Shown: positions 4,992 to 10,317, counted from the stretch's first letter. The stretch: 10,366 nt of DNA from an uncultured Clostridium sp. (GCA_946498265.1 CAMMNR010000054.1:1-10366), one strand, 5' to 3'. Translations and numbers: made by a program. Notes: a model not told the origin generated them from the letters alone.

Positions 4992-5506
4992 TTTATTATT
5001 TCTATTTTTGAAAACCTTTCTTCACTAGATATTTTATATTCATGAAATACTTCATCTTGCAATATATCCATGTTATATACTACTGCACTAATATTTCTAA
5101 CTGCTAAATTAAAGAGTAAATAAGGAATAACATTCTCATCTATTTCTTTGCATACAAATTTCTGATTTTTATTTGCTACCCATTTTTGAATTGTTAAAGA
5201 ACCACTACCACTACATAAATCAGTTACTATTTCATCACCATCACTTAACTTTGAAATCAATTTCGCTAAGCTCAACGGTGTATAATCTTGCTTTTTTTCT
5301 TCACGATCCGCTTCATAATATTGATATATTTTTTGTAACCAGTCTACTTCTAAATTTTTTACAGCATCAACAAATTTTTCGTAGTACTCTTTTTTGTTAT
5401 TTAATGTTATGTCTTTTAACTTTTCTGTTAATTCTTTTGTTGTGTGAATGTCAAAAACATTATTGATTTTAGTGATTAAATCGCTTAATTCTATATCATT
5501 ATTCAT
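4988..5506 (-). CDS. N6-adenine DNA methylase, N-terminal part (SAM-binding half)
   Basis: This 172-residue product has a helical N-terminus. It then has KQDYTPLSLAKLI (72-84, the motif-X-like 'QxYTP' of HsdM-type enzymes), the SAM-binding motif I DLCSGSGSLTI (96-106), a motif-II-like CKEID (119-123) and NMDIL (145-149). It stops 22 residues later, at the point where single-chain homologues continue directly into the NPPF motif, which is found in the -1 frame. It lacks the catalytic motif and should not methylate alone. Together with 3969-4991 it totals about 510 residues, the usual length of HsdM. The start overlaps the MazG-like gene by 8 nt, with AGGGTGG as ribosome binding site. Confidence 0.82.
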   Translation of the reverse strand: MNNDIELSDLITKINNVFDIHTTKELTEKLKDITLNNKKEYYEKFVDAVKNLEVDWLQKIYQYYEADREEKKQDYTPLSLAKLISKLSDGDEIVTDLCSGSGSLTIQKWVANKNQKFVCKEIDENVIPYLLFNLAVRNISAVVYNMDILQDEVFHEYKISSEERFSKIEIIK

Positions 5507-5798
5507 CTAACCACCCTAATTCTTTCACCTCATTTTTAATTCTTTCTAATTGCCTTTTAATTTTATATGCAAGTGTTTTAGATATATCATTTGCATCAAT
5601 ATTGTAGTATTCACTAAATTGAAACAACAAACACATTACATCAGTTATTTCTTCGGCTATGTGTTCTGTGCTACAATATCTTCTTGGCTCTTCGTATTGT
5701 GTAATAGCCTCTTGCAACTCAAATACTTCTTCAGCAAACTGTCTTTGTTGAGCATTTACTCCATAGTGTTTGATTATTTTTAGTAAGGCTTCCCTCAT
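5499..5798 (-). CDS. MazG-like nucleotide pyrophosphohydrolase
   Basis: This 99-residue all-helical protein carries the metal-binding pattern of the MazG/all-alpha NTP pyrophosphatase superfamily: E23-E24-x-x-E27 (AEEVFELQEAI) and E50-x-x-D53 (AEEITDVMCLL). Such enzymes cleave NTPs or modified dNTPs to the monophosphate plus pyrophosphate. In phages they are thought to clean the nucleotide pool or lower alarmone-type signals; which applies here is unknown. The length fits a minimal single-domain form. The gene starts in an ATGA overlap with AAAGGAAG upstream, and its last codons carry repeat C and the ribosome binding site for the methylase, so the two are tightly coupled. Confidence 0.83.
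   Translation of the reverse strand: MREALLKIIKHYGVNAQQRQFAEEVFELQEAITQYEEPRRYCSTEHIAEEITDVMCLLFQFSEYYNIDANDISKTLAYKIKRQLERIKNEVKELGWLDE
5509..5524 (-). repeat. Gene-junction direct repeat C, copy 2
   Basis: This 16-bp stretch is identical to 3464-3479. It encodes the E-L-G-W end of the MazG-like protein and contains the AGGGTGG ribosome binding site used by the methylase N-terminal gene. Confidence 0.7.
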
Positions 5799-5992
5799 TT
5801 GTTATCTTCCTTTACATATTTGTTAAATACATATCCCGGCGTTTTCATATCGTCCATAGAACTGTTTTTGATATGCTTCCTATATTCTTCCCATGCCTTA
5901 TCAAACCACGGTTCATTGCCGTATTTTTCTATTAAATCGTCTAAAATTACGCATACCATTCCTGGTAAATCAACATAAAAATCTTTATTCAT
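5795..5992 (-). CDS. Small acidic phage protein, function unknown
   Basis: This 65-residue protein starts MNKDFYVDLPGMVCVILDDL and contains a Trp-rich middle (EPWFDKAWEEYRKHI). I recognise no family, and no metal-binding or membrane signature is visible. The ATG has AAAGGAATAAG upstream. The stop overlaps the MazG-like gene as ATGA, and its terminal Glu-Asp-Asn-Lys codons include that gene's ribosome binding site. The position directly before MazG suggests co-production but not a shared role. Confidence 0.6.
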   Translation of the reverse strand: MNKDFYVDLPGMVCVILDDLIEKYGNEPWFDKAWEEYRKHIKNSSMDDMKTPGYVFNKYVKEDNK

Positions 5993-6006
5993 CCACTTAT
6001 TCCTTT

Positions 6007-6414
6007 CTAAGCAAAGATATCTGCTCTTTCAAACATTTCTTTCGTAACTAATGATTTAACATCGTCAATATTTAATATAGTTTTGTTATAAACAGAATAG
6101 CTTGGTTCTTCTGTAATTATTTTCCTATCTGTAAGGTTTTCATCTCCACACACATCAGGTTCAATTATATCTATCACTTTATAACCATTAACGTAGTCCC
6201 CTACTTCTATTAAGTCGATTAAATCGAAACTACACTTTACAATATTGTAAAAATTATCAATTTCTCCCCAATCATCCCATTCGTGATATACATCAAATTC
6301 TTCATCATATTCTGTATAAAATCCATAATTTGAGTCAGCTGTTTTTCGATGATCATAATATTGAAATATATGACCTTTATCAGATCTTACATACATACCA
6401 TTTTTTAACTTCAC
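6007..6414 (-). CDS. Phage GMYVR-family protein, paralogue 1, function unknown
   Basis: This 135-residue protein uses a GTG start at 6412-6414, with GGAGATGATTAATT just upstream. It begins MKLKNGMYVRSDKG and carries DLIEVGDYVNGYKV (67-80) and IDDVKSLVTKEMFE (116-129). These three blocks recur in order in the protein at 7114-7500, so the two are diverged paralogues. The family is common in clostridial and related phages, from memory, without a known function. The N-terminal 'G-M-Y-V-R-(S/T)-x-(K/R)-G' followed by strands suggests a small SH3/KOW-like barrel, which is inference. The middle (residues 15-60, rich in Asp, Glu, Tyr) differs completely between the copies. Confidence 0.7.
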   Translation of the reverse strand: MKLKNGMYVRSDKGHIFQYYDHRKTADSNYGFYTEYDEEFDVYHEWDDWGEIDNFYNIVKCSFDLIDLIEVGDYVNGYKVIDIIEPDVCGDENLTDRKIITEEPSYSVYNKTILNIDDVKSLVTKEMFERADIFA

Positions 6415-6445
6415 AATTAATCATCTCCATAACTATATATTTTTT

Positions 6446-6473
6446 AGACGCACATTTTAAAATAATTGCGTCT
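6446..6473 (-). repeat. Inverted repeat upstream of the 6007-6414 gene
   Basis: A perfect 7-bp inverted repeat (AGACGCA at 6446-6452, TGCGTCT at 6467-6473) surrounds an AT-only palindrome (ATTTTAAAAT, 6454-6463). It lies in the only real intergenic space of the operon (6415-6484), about 20 nt before a ribosome binding site. On the transcribed strand the hairpin is followed by A-rich, not T-rich, sequence, so it is not an intrinsic terminator. It could be an operator for a dimeric regulator or an mRNA structure. Confidence 0.5.
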
Positions 6474-6484
6474 TAACTAAAAAT

Positions 6485-6613
6485 TTATGAACTTATATCA
6501 CCAAAATAATCAACTATTGAAAGTGGTGGTTTGAAATATTCTTTAGACGTGTTAAAGACAAATTCACACATAGCACTAACCTTGTTACAAACTTCTTCTA
6601 AAAGATTAGTCAT
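6485..6613 (-). CDS. 42-residue protein, function unknown
   Basis: This gene was found by reading the apparent gap between 6414 and 6610. The ATG (6611-6613) overlaps the preceding stop as ATGA and has AGGTGGTG 8 nt upstream, which is a strong coupling signal. The product starts MTNLLEEVCNKVSAMCEFVF and ends VDYFGDISS. The frame is open throughout, with a helical, weakly amphipathic N-terminal half and two cysteines (9, 16). The first codons are shared with the unrelated 1537-1935 gene through repeat B. It could instead be the remnant of a longer gene that lost its 3' part, since 70 nt of non-coding sequence follows its stop. Confidence 0.55.
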   Translation of the reverse strand: MTNLLEEVCNKVSAMCEFVFNTSKEYFKPPLSIVDYFGDISS

Positions 6614-6622
6614 TTATTATCA
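6598..6622 (-). repeat. Gene-junction direct repeat B, copy 2
   Basis: This copy matches 1920-1944 at 24 of 25 positions. It spans the end of the coiled-coil gene (Asp-Asn-Lys-stop), the ATGA overlap and the first codons (M-T-N-L-L) of the 42-residue gene. Confidence 0.85.
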
Positions 6623-7113
6623 CCACCTATTATTTCTTTATACTTTGATAAAATATCTTCATAATTTTTCTTTGCTGTTTCATTTTTCATTATTTTAGTT
6701 GTTATATAGCTTTTTCCTGATATTCTTCCAGCATAATGTATTTCTTCCAAATCACTTTTAATGGTGTCTAAAAAACCATCACACATATTTAATTTCTCTT
6801 CTAAATACTCTATAAATTCTTTTTGTTGAGCCAATAATTCAGTGTTTCTGTGTGTACAATCAATAAATTGTTTATCTTCTTCTGATACTTCTCCTTTGTT
6901 GACAACATCTTTTAACACATTCCTTTCAAATTTTAATTGATTGAGGTATTCTCCATTTCTTAAATATTCAAGTTGTTTTTTTAATTCTTGGTTTTCTTTT
7001 TTTAAACCAGCAATTATATCATCTTTTGTATATTCGACGTATGGGTTTTCTCCTGGTTTTAAACTGTCAATAATACCTTCTTGTTCCCACTTTTCTAAAT
7101 CTTTAAAAGTCAT
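6610..7113 (-). CDS. Phage coiled-coil protein, function unknown
   Basis: This 167-residue protein has an N-terminal segment (MTFKDLEKWEQEGIIDSLKP), then a coiled coil (about 33-70, with GLKKENQELKKQLEYL). A second helical stretch (90-125) includes QQKEFIEYLEEKL, and it ends EDILSKYKEIIGGDNK. The 'NTELLAQQKEFIxYLE ... ILxKYKEIIG' pattern is familiar from many Firmicutes phage proteins lacking any assigned role. It is coupled to both neighbours: the start follows the upstream stop with GAAAGGG as ribosome binding site, and the end is an ATGA overlap. A scaffold or accessory role is possible, but nothing in the sequence specifies one. Confidence 0.68.
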   Translation of the reverse strand: MTFKDLEKWEQEGIIDSLKPGENPYVEYTKDDIIAGLKKENQELKKQLEYLRNGEYLNQLKFERNVLKDVVNKGEVSEEDKQFIDCTHRNTELLAQQKEFIEYLEEKLNMCDGFLDTIKSDLEEIHYAGRISGKSYITTKIMKNETAKKNYEDILSKYKEIIGGDNK

Positions 7114-7500
7114 TTACTTATCCCTTTCTACTACATATTTAATACTTTCAAATTGTTCTTTTGTTACTACTGATTTAATATGTATTTCATCAACAAACAT
7201 TCTATAATGGTCTGGTAATCCAAATACACCCTGTTCATCTCTCATTTTTATCATTGTTTCTGTCACTTTTTCTCCATTTACATAATCTCCTACTTGTATT
7301 AAATTTGTTATGTTGAAACTAAAGACTGTAATTTCATCTTCAAACACAAAGAAATTGAATGAAGTAGGCACTTGATGACCATTTTTATCAACATATATAA
7401 CTTTTCTATCATTCCACACGACTACACTTATATTAGGCTTTTCTACTATTTTAGCAATACCTCGATGTGTTCTAACATACATTCCTTCTTTTATTTCCAA
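7114..7500 (-). CDS. Phage GMYVR-family protein, paralogue 2, function unknown
   Basis: With the TTG at 7498-7500 as start, the product is 128 residues and begins MEIKEGMYVRTHRG. This aligns residue for residue with the GTG-started paralogue at 6007-6414 (MKLKNGMYVRSDKG) and places the shared GAG(A/G)TGATTAATT ribosome binding site at a normal distance. An in-frame GTG three codons earlier (7507-7509) would overlap that site. The shared blocks are LIQVGDYVNGEKV (67-79) and IKSVVTKEQFESI (108-120). The protein is probably beta-rich with a final helix. Function is unknown. Both paralogues seem to rely on non-ATG starts, which may keep their output low. Confidence 0.7.
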   Translation of the reverse strand: MEIKEGMYVRTHRGIAKIVEKPNISVVVWNDRKVIYVDKNGHQVPTSFNFFVFEDEITVFSFNITNLIQVGDYVNGEKVTETMIKMRDEQGVFGLPDHYRMFVDEIHIKSVVTKEQFESIKYVVERDK

Positions 7501-7515
7501 ATTAATCACCTCAAT

Positions 7516-7533
7516 CTAGTCGATTTCGACCAG
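7516..7533 (-). promoter_or_regulatory. Hairpin between DUF1064 stop and next ribosome binding site
   Basis: On the minus strand 7533-7527 pairs with 7522-7516 (7 bp including one G-T, AAAT loop). It starts one base after the DUF1064 stop and ends 3 nt before the GAGGTG ribosome binding site. It has no T-run, so it is not a terminator. It could stabilise the mRNA end or modulate initiation at the TTG start downstream. Confidence 0.45.
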
Positions 7534-7534
7534 T

Positions 7535-7858
7535 TTAAATTTCCTCAATTTCTATTCCAAATCTTTTCACAAATAATTTTTTCTTAATCTTGTATACTTG
7601 TGTACGGTAACCTTTCGTATCTACAACGTGCATACCTTTATCATCTTTATAAACGAAGTCTGCTACATAAGTGATAGCTCTGTATGTTTTACCATTTAAT
7701 TTAAAACTAGGTTGTAAAATAAATTTTTCTTGTAACCTTAACCCTGATATCTTTCCGGCGTCTCTAAGTATCTTTAATTTTGTATAGTAATTGGCTTCTT
7801 TTTTTGAGTCGAATAGTATGTTATCTACTACGACCTTTTTATTTCTATACTTGTTCAT
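7535..7858 (-). CDS. DUF1064 family phage nuclease (PD-(D/E)xK-like)
   Basis: From the ATG at 7856-7858 (AAAGG six bases upstream) the product is 107 residues and starts MNKYRNKKVVVDNILFDS. This is the standard length and N-terminus of DUF1064 proteins, which are annotated as predicted phage endonucleases. The order FDSKKEANYY (16-25), ITYVADFVY (62-70, D67) and HVVDTKGY (77-84, D80 and K82) gives the D...(D/E)xK constellation of the restriction-endonuclease fold, with E21 as a likely further ligand. It may process recombination or replication intermediates, which suits its position beside SSB, NinB-like and HNH genes. The frame is open 43 codons upstream, but that part lies over the neighbouring zinc-protein gene and is not used. 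Confidence 0.85.
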   Translation of the reverse strand: MNKYRNKKVVVDNILFDSKKEANYYTKLKILRDAGKISGLRLQEKFILQPSFKLNGKTYRAITYVADFVYKDDKGMHVVDTKGYRTQVYKIKKKLFVKRFGIEIEEI

Positions 7859-8060
7859 TATTAACCTTTCCCATAGTTCTAAATAACTCATATTCAAATT
7901 TGCATAAATTGTTTTTGAATACTCTGCGACAACAATGGCTACAATAGACAAATTTATTCTTTGCAGGTACATATACAGCATGCCCACATTTACAAATATG
8001 TCTAATCTTACTTAATTCATCAGCTCGTTTACGTTCTTCTTCCATCATGTTTTTAAACAT
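7845..8060 (-). CDS. Small phage zinc-finger-like protein (CxCG ... CxxCC)
   Basis: This 71-residue basic protein has CKCGH (C23, C25) and CSHCCRRVFK (C40, C43, C44) separated by a short beta-hairpin-like stretch. The set resembles a compact zinc knuckle or ribbon. The pattern 'ICKCGHxVYVPxxxxFVYCSxCCRRxFK' is familiar from many Firmicutes phages, usually next to the DUF1064 gene, without a demonstrated role. A nucleic-acid-binding accessory of the recombination module is a reasonable inference. The ATG at 8058-8060 has GTGGGG upstream, inside the HNH gene's final codons. The stop overlaps the DUF1064 gene by 14 nt. Confidence 0.75.
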   Translation of the reverse strand: MFKNMMEEERKRADELSKIRHICKCGHAVYVPAKNKFVYCSHCCRRVFKNNLCKFEYELFRTMGKVNNEQV

Positions 8061-8064
8061 TTTA

Positions 8065-8394
8065 TCAGCCCCACTTTCTGTAAACCAAATCTTCTTCTTT
8101 CCAATTTGGATATTTTGATTTAAGATAATCTCTTATTGTTTTCTTAATCTTTTCATGCTCTTTTTTAGTTCCGAAATCATATCTACGATGACATTTATTT
8201 TGAGTTAATTCGGTACATAAAGTAACTACATTCTGCTCTATCCCTAAGCCACCATGTTGCCTAGAAATATAATGAGCGTTAGGCATTACGTTATATGAGT
8301 TCCCACATACTACGCAACACCCTCCGTCTCTTTCCCATACTCTCTTCTTTACAGACATTGGAATATCAGTAGCTTTACTTCTTTTTGTTTTCAT
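8065..8394 (-). CDS. HNH endonuclease
   Basis: From the ATG at 8392-8394 (GGGGTG six bases upstream) the product is 109 residues. It shows the HNH layout: CCVVC (26-30), NAHYISRQHGG (39-49), the conserved N55 with VVTLC (56-60) and CHRRYD (68-73). The two Cys pairs bind structural zinc; H41, N55 and H69 are candidates for the catalytic/metal core. Phage HNH enzymes nick or cut DNA in packaging, homing or recombination. Here the neighbouring SSB and NinB-like genes suggest a recombination or branch-processing role comparable to lambda NinG, but NinG homology is not established. It is not inserted into another gene, which argues against a free-standing homing element. Confidence 0.88.
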   Translation of the reverse strand: MKTKRSKATDIPMSVKKRVWERDGGCCVVCGNSYNVMPNAHYISRQHGGLGIEQNVVTLCTELTQNKCHRRYDFGTKKEHEKIKKTIRDYLKSKYPNWKEEDLVYRKWG

Positions 8395-8842
8395 TTTCAA
8401 CACCCCACATTGCTTTTAAATCTGCGATTTCATCTGGTGTCATAGTTTCTATTCCCATTGACTGTGCTTCTTCAACAGTACCATCTATTAATTTAGACAT
8501 TTCTTTTGTATTCATTTCAGAACTAGGAAGATAAACGTTATATGTTTTGAATAACCTATCGCCTTGTTTACGAACTCCATCTTGTTCATAATATTTAACT
8601 AAATTTTCTATTGGAACATCGTACGGAACACATACAACATACCTTTGTCCATATTGTTTTAACATGCATAAATGAATAAATTCTTTACTCTGATTTAATG
8701 CGTCAGCTATTTTATTAACTAATACCCAGTAATAAGCGTTAGCGTTAAGAGAACGTTTATGTTTGTATTCCTTAACCTCATACTCTTTAGTCTCGTCTAG
8801 CTGTAACATTTTAGGTATAAGTTCTTTAATTGTCCCTACCAT
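8375..8842 (-). CDS. NinB/Orf-like recombination mediator
   Basis: This 155-residue protein has YKHKRSLNANAYYWVLVNKI (26-45), matching the 'NRSLDQNxxLW' core of lambda NinB (Orf). Near the end it has DLKAMWG (141-147), matching NinB's 'LEWKARWG'. Lambda Orf binds SSB-coated single-stranded DNA and helps load recombinase in place of RecFOR. A location directly after ssb is consistent with that. Sequence similarity to lambda NinB outside these two blocks is weak, so this is a family-level call. The gene overlaps the HNH gene by 20 nt. Its start has AGAGG 7 nt upstream, overlapping the SSB stop. Confidence 0.65.
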   Translation of the reverse strand: MVGTIKELIPKMLQLDETKEYEVKEYKHKRSLNANAYYWVLVNKIADALNQSKEFIHLCMLKQYGQRYVVCVPYDVPIENLVKYYEQDGVRKQGDRLFKTYNVYLPSSEMNTKEMSKLIDGTVEEAQSMGIETMTPDEIADLKAMWGVENENKKK

Positions 8843-8852
8843 GTAATAACCT

Positions 8853-9266
8853 CTAATCTAGGAAATTATCGTCAATAGTTACGTTCTCTCCGAAATCCGT
8901 AAATGGATCGGATTGTGTGTCTTTTTTGGACTGACTGTTTTCAGTATTTTTGCGTCCACCAACAAACGTTATCCCATCAACAGCTATGTCAGTTGAATAT
9001 CCAGTAGAACCATCAGTTCTTGTATATCTACTTGTCTGAATACGTCCCTCGACGATTAACATATCGCCTTTTGATACATAAGCATTGATAGTGTCAGCTG
9101 TCCCTTTGAAAGCAACACAATTGATATAATCTGCCTCATATTGACCATTAGCATTTTTAAATTTGCGGTTAACTGCTAAAGAAAATCTAACAACTGAAGC
9201 TCCATTCGCAGACTTTCGAATTTCAGGGTCTGCTGTTAACCTACCCGCAAGTACTACTCTATTCAT
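8853..9266 (-). CDS. ssb: Single-stranded DNA-binding protein
   Basis: From the ATG at 9264-9266 the product is 137 residues and starts MNRVVLAGRLTADPEIRKSA, the classical bacterial/phage SSB N-terminus. The OB-fold spans about residues 1-104 and includes VVRFSLAVNRKFKN (25-38), YINCVAFKGTAD (47-58), KGDMLIVEGRIQTSRYT (66-82) and DGITFVGG (97-104). It coats single-stranded DNA and recruits partners through an acidic tail. Here the tail is IDDNFLD, acidic with an internal Phe, rather than the usual DDDLPF. The start is fixed by a near-perfect AAGGAGG 8 nt upstream; the frame is open 32 codons farther, but that part overlaps the neighbouring gene and is not used. Confidence 0.96.
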   Translation of the reverse strand: MNRVVLAGRLTADPEIRKSANGASVVRFSLAVNRKFKNANGQYEADYINCVAFKGTADTINAYVSKGDMLIVEGRIQTSRYTRTDGSTGYSTDIAVDGITFVGGRKNTENSQSKKDTQSDPFTDFGENVTIDDNFLD

Positions 9267-9274
9267 GTTATGTA

Positions 9275-9281
9275 CCTCCTT
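9275..9281 (-). promoter_or_regulatory. Strong ribosome binding site of ssb overlapping upstream stop codon
   Basis: AAGGAGG lies 8 nt before the ssb ATG. Its first two bases are part of the TAA stop of the 9280-9480 gene, so ribosomes ending there are placed on the ssb start. It is the closest to consensus of all the sites in the window, fitting a need for abundant SSB. Confidence 0.85.
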
Positions 9282-9480
9282 AGATTTGTTCAGAAACAGG
9301 AATTCTTTTAAAGTTATCATCTCTGTCCTGAATAATGTCCTTTTTTTCTTGTTCTTTATCACTAACTAGACTTATTAAATCTCTAATGATATCTTCAGCG
9401 TTTGTTATCTCATCATCACTATCATAAGAAGTCATAAGTAGCTTTTCAGCTTCATTTTTAAGTTTTGGATTCAACAACAT
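9280..9480 (-). CDS. Small acidic helical phage protein, function unknown
   Basis: This 66-residue protein starts MLLNPKLKNEAEKLLMTSYD and is rich in Asp, Glu and Lys. It has two predicted helices (4-16 and 25-52) and no motif I recognise. It lies between DUF1351 and ssb. The ribosome binding site (AAGGGTG) is about 12 nt before the ATG, rather far. The reading frame, its placement and the exact meeting of its stop with the ssb binding site support a real gene. Confidence 0.6.
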   Translation of the reverse strand: MLLNPKLKNEAEKLLMTSYDSDDEITNAEDIIRDLISLVSDKEQEKKDIIQDRDDNFKRIPVSEQI

Positions 9481-9486
9481 AACTAA

Positions 9487-10317
9487 TTAATTCACCCTTT
9501 CAAATTTAATATCATTAATTTCCATAAATTTTCTTAAAGCTGTAAGTTTTGTGTAATTAGCTGTAATCTTTAATGTATAGCTTTTAATTATGTCTCTTTC
9601 ATCTACTACATCTTCAACTGGTTTACTAACCATTTCTTTAACAACTTCTTGCTTTGTCTCTTCTTTAGCTACCTCTGTTTTTGCTAAACGTTCTTTTTGT
9701 TCTTTTAATTCTGTATTTCGCATTATAGCTTTTGATAAGTCAAAATCTTGTAAGAATGTATTAATTAATTCTGTTTCGAATTCACTGTTAAGTTCTTTAA
9801 TGGCTTGTAAACCCATATTTACCTTTTCAATAACATTTTTGATATCTTGTTCTACTTCGGTCATCTTTGTAGTTTTATTTAACCATCTATTATCAAATAC
9901 CTTTTCAAAACTTATTAACTCTGATAAATCTCCGACTAGGTTATCAAATAACTCCTTACACTCTTTTTTCTTAGCTTGTTTTTCTTCCTCTTCATATTTT
10001 TTTATTTGTACATCAATACAGTTTGAGGCTTCTTTTAAAATACTTTCTGTTTCTTTTGCTGTCTTAACAAATTCCTCTAGTGGCTTGTTAAATTTTTCGA
10101 CAGTATCTTTTCGATAATCAGCCACTTTTTTAACAACTTTGTTAATACTAGCTCTTTCATCTTTAGCCTCTTTTATTTGTTCGTCATTATAAACTAAAGT
10201 TTCATAATATTCTTTTGTTTTAAGAGCGTATTCTTTGACTTCTGACATGTTATCAGTTATCTTTTGTACGCCTTCAATTTTCACATCTATATCATTTTTT
10301 AATACTGGTTTTTCCAT
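9487..10317 (-). CDS. DUF1351 family phage protein
   Basis: This 276-residue, highly charged protein matches DUF1351 in length and pattern. An N-terminal region (1-50) contains YALKTKEYYETLVY; next comes KEAKDERASINKVVKKVADYRK (a Lys-rich helix, about 50-71) with KFNKPLEEFVKTAKETESIL after it. A long coiled coil runs to about 125, then a variable middle, and a C-terminal region has SYTLKITANYTKLTALRKFMEINDIKFERV. Its function is unknown; in phages it commonly lies beside recombinase and SSB genes, so a role in recombination or replication is inferred. The ATG overlaps the upstream stop by one base (TAATG), with GTGAGG as ribosome binding site. Confidence 0.85.
   Translation of the reverse strand: MEKPVLKNDIDVKIEGVQKITDNMSEVKEYALKTKEYYETLVYNDEQIKEAKDERASINKVVKKVADYRKDTVEKFNKPLEEFVKTAKETESILKEASNCIDVQIKKYEEEEKQAKKKECKELFDNLVGDLSELISFEKVFDNRWLNKTTKMTEVEQDIKNVIEKVNMGLQAIKELNSEFETELINTFLQDFDLSKAIMRNTELKEQKERLAKTEVAKEETKQEVVKEMVSKPVEDVVDERDIIKSYTLKITANYTKLTALRKFMEINDIKFERVN

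Noticed and set aside
3969..5506. A complete type I restriction-modification system
   Set aside because: Only methylase parts are present; there is no helicase/nuclease (HsdR) and no separate specificity subunit in the window.
6440..6480. Inverted repeat with an adjacent T6 run as an intrinsic terminator
   Set aside because: The T-run lies before the hairpin on the plus strand, so on the transcribed minus strand the hairpin is followed by A's; on the plus strand it is followed by TAACTAAAAA. Neither direction gives stem plus U-tract.
1920..6622. The dispersed short repeats as a CRISPR array or insertion-sequence ends
   Set aside because: Only two copies of each exist, spacing is irregular, they lie inside coding junctions, and no transposase or cas gene is present.
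7859..7987. 43-residue N-terminal extension of the DUF1064 protein
   Set aside because: It overlaps the zinc-protein gene, has no ribosome binding site, and DUF1064 proteins normally begin close to the MNKYRNKK segment, where AAAGG is correctly placed.
9267..9362. 32-residue N-terminal extension of SSB
   Set aside because: The SSB fold begins at MNRVVLAGR, which has a perfect AAGGAGG eight bases upstream; the extension runs over the neighbouring gene in another frame.
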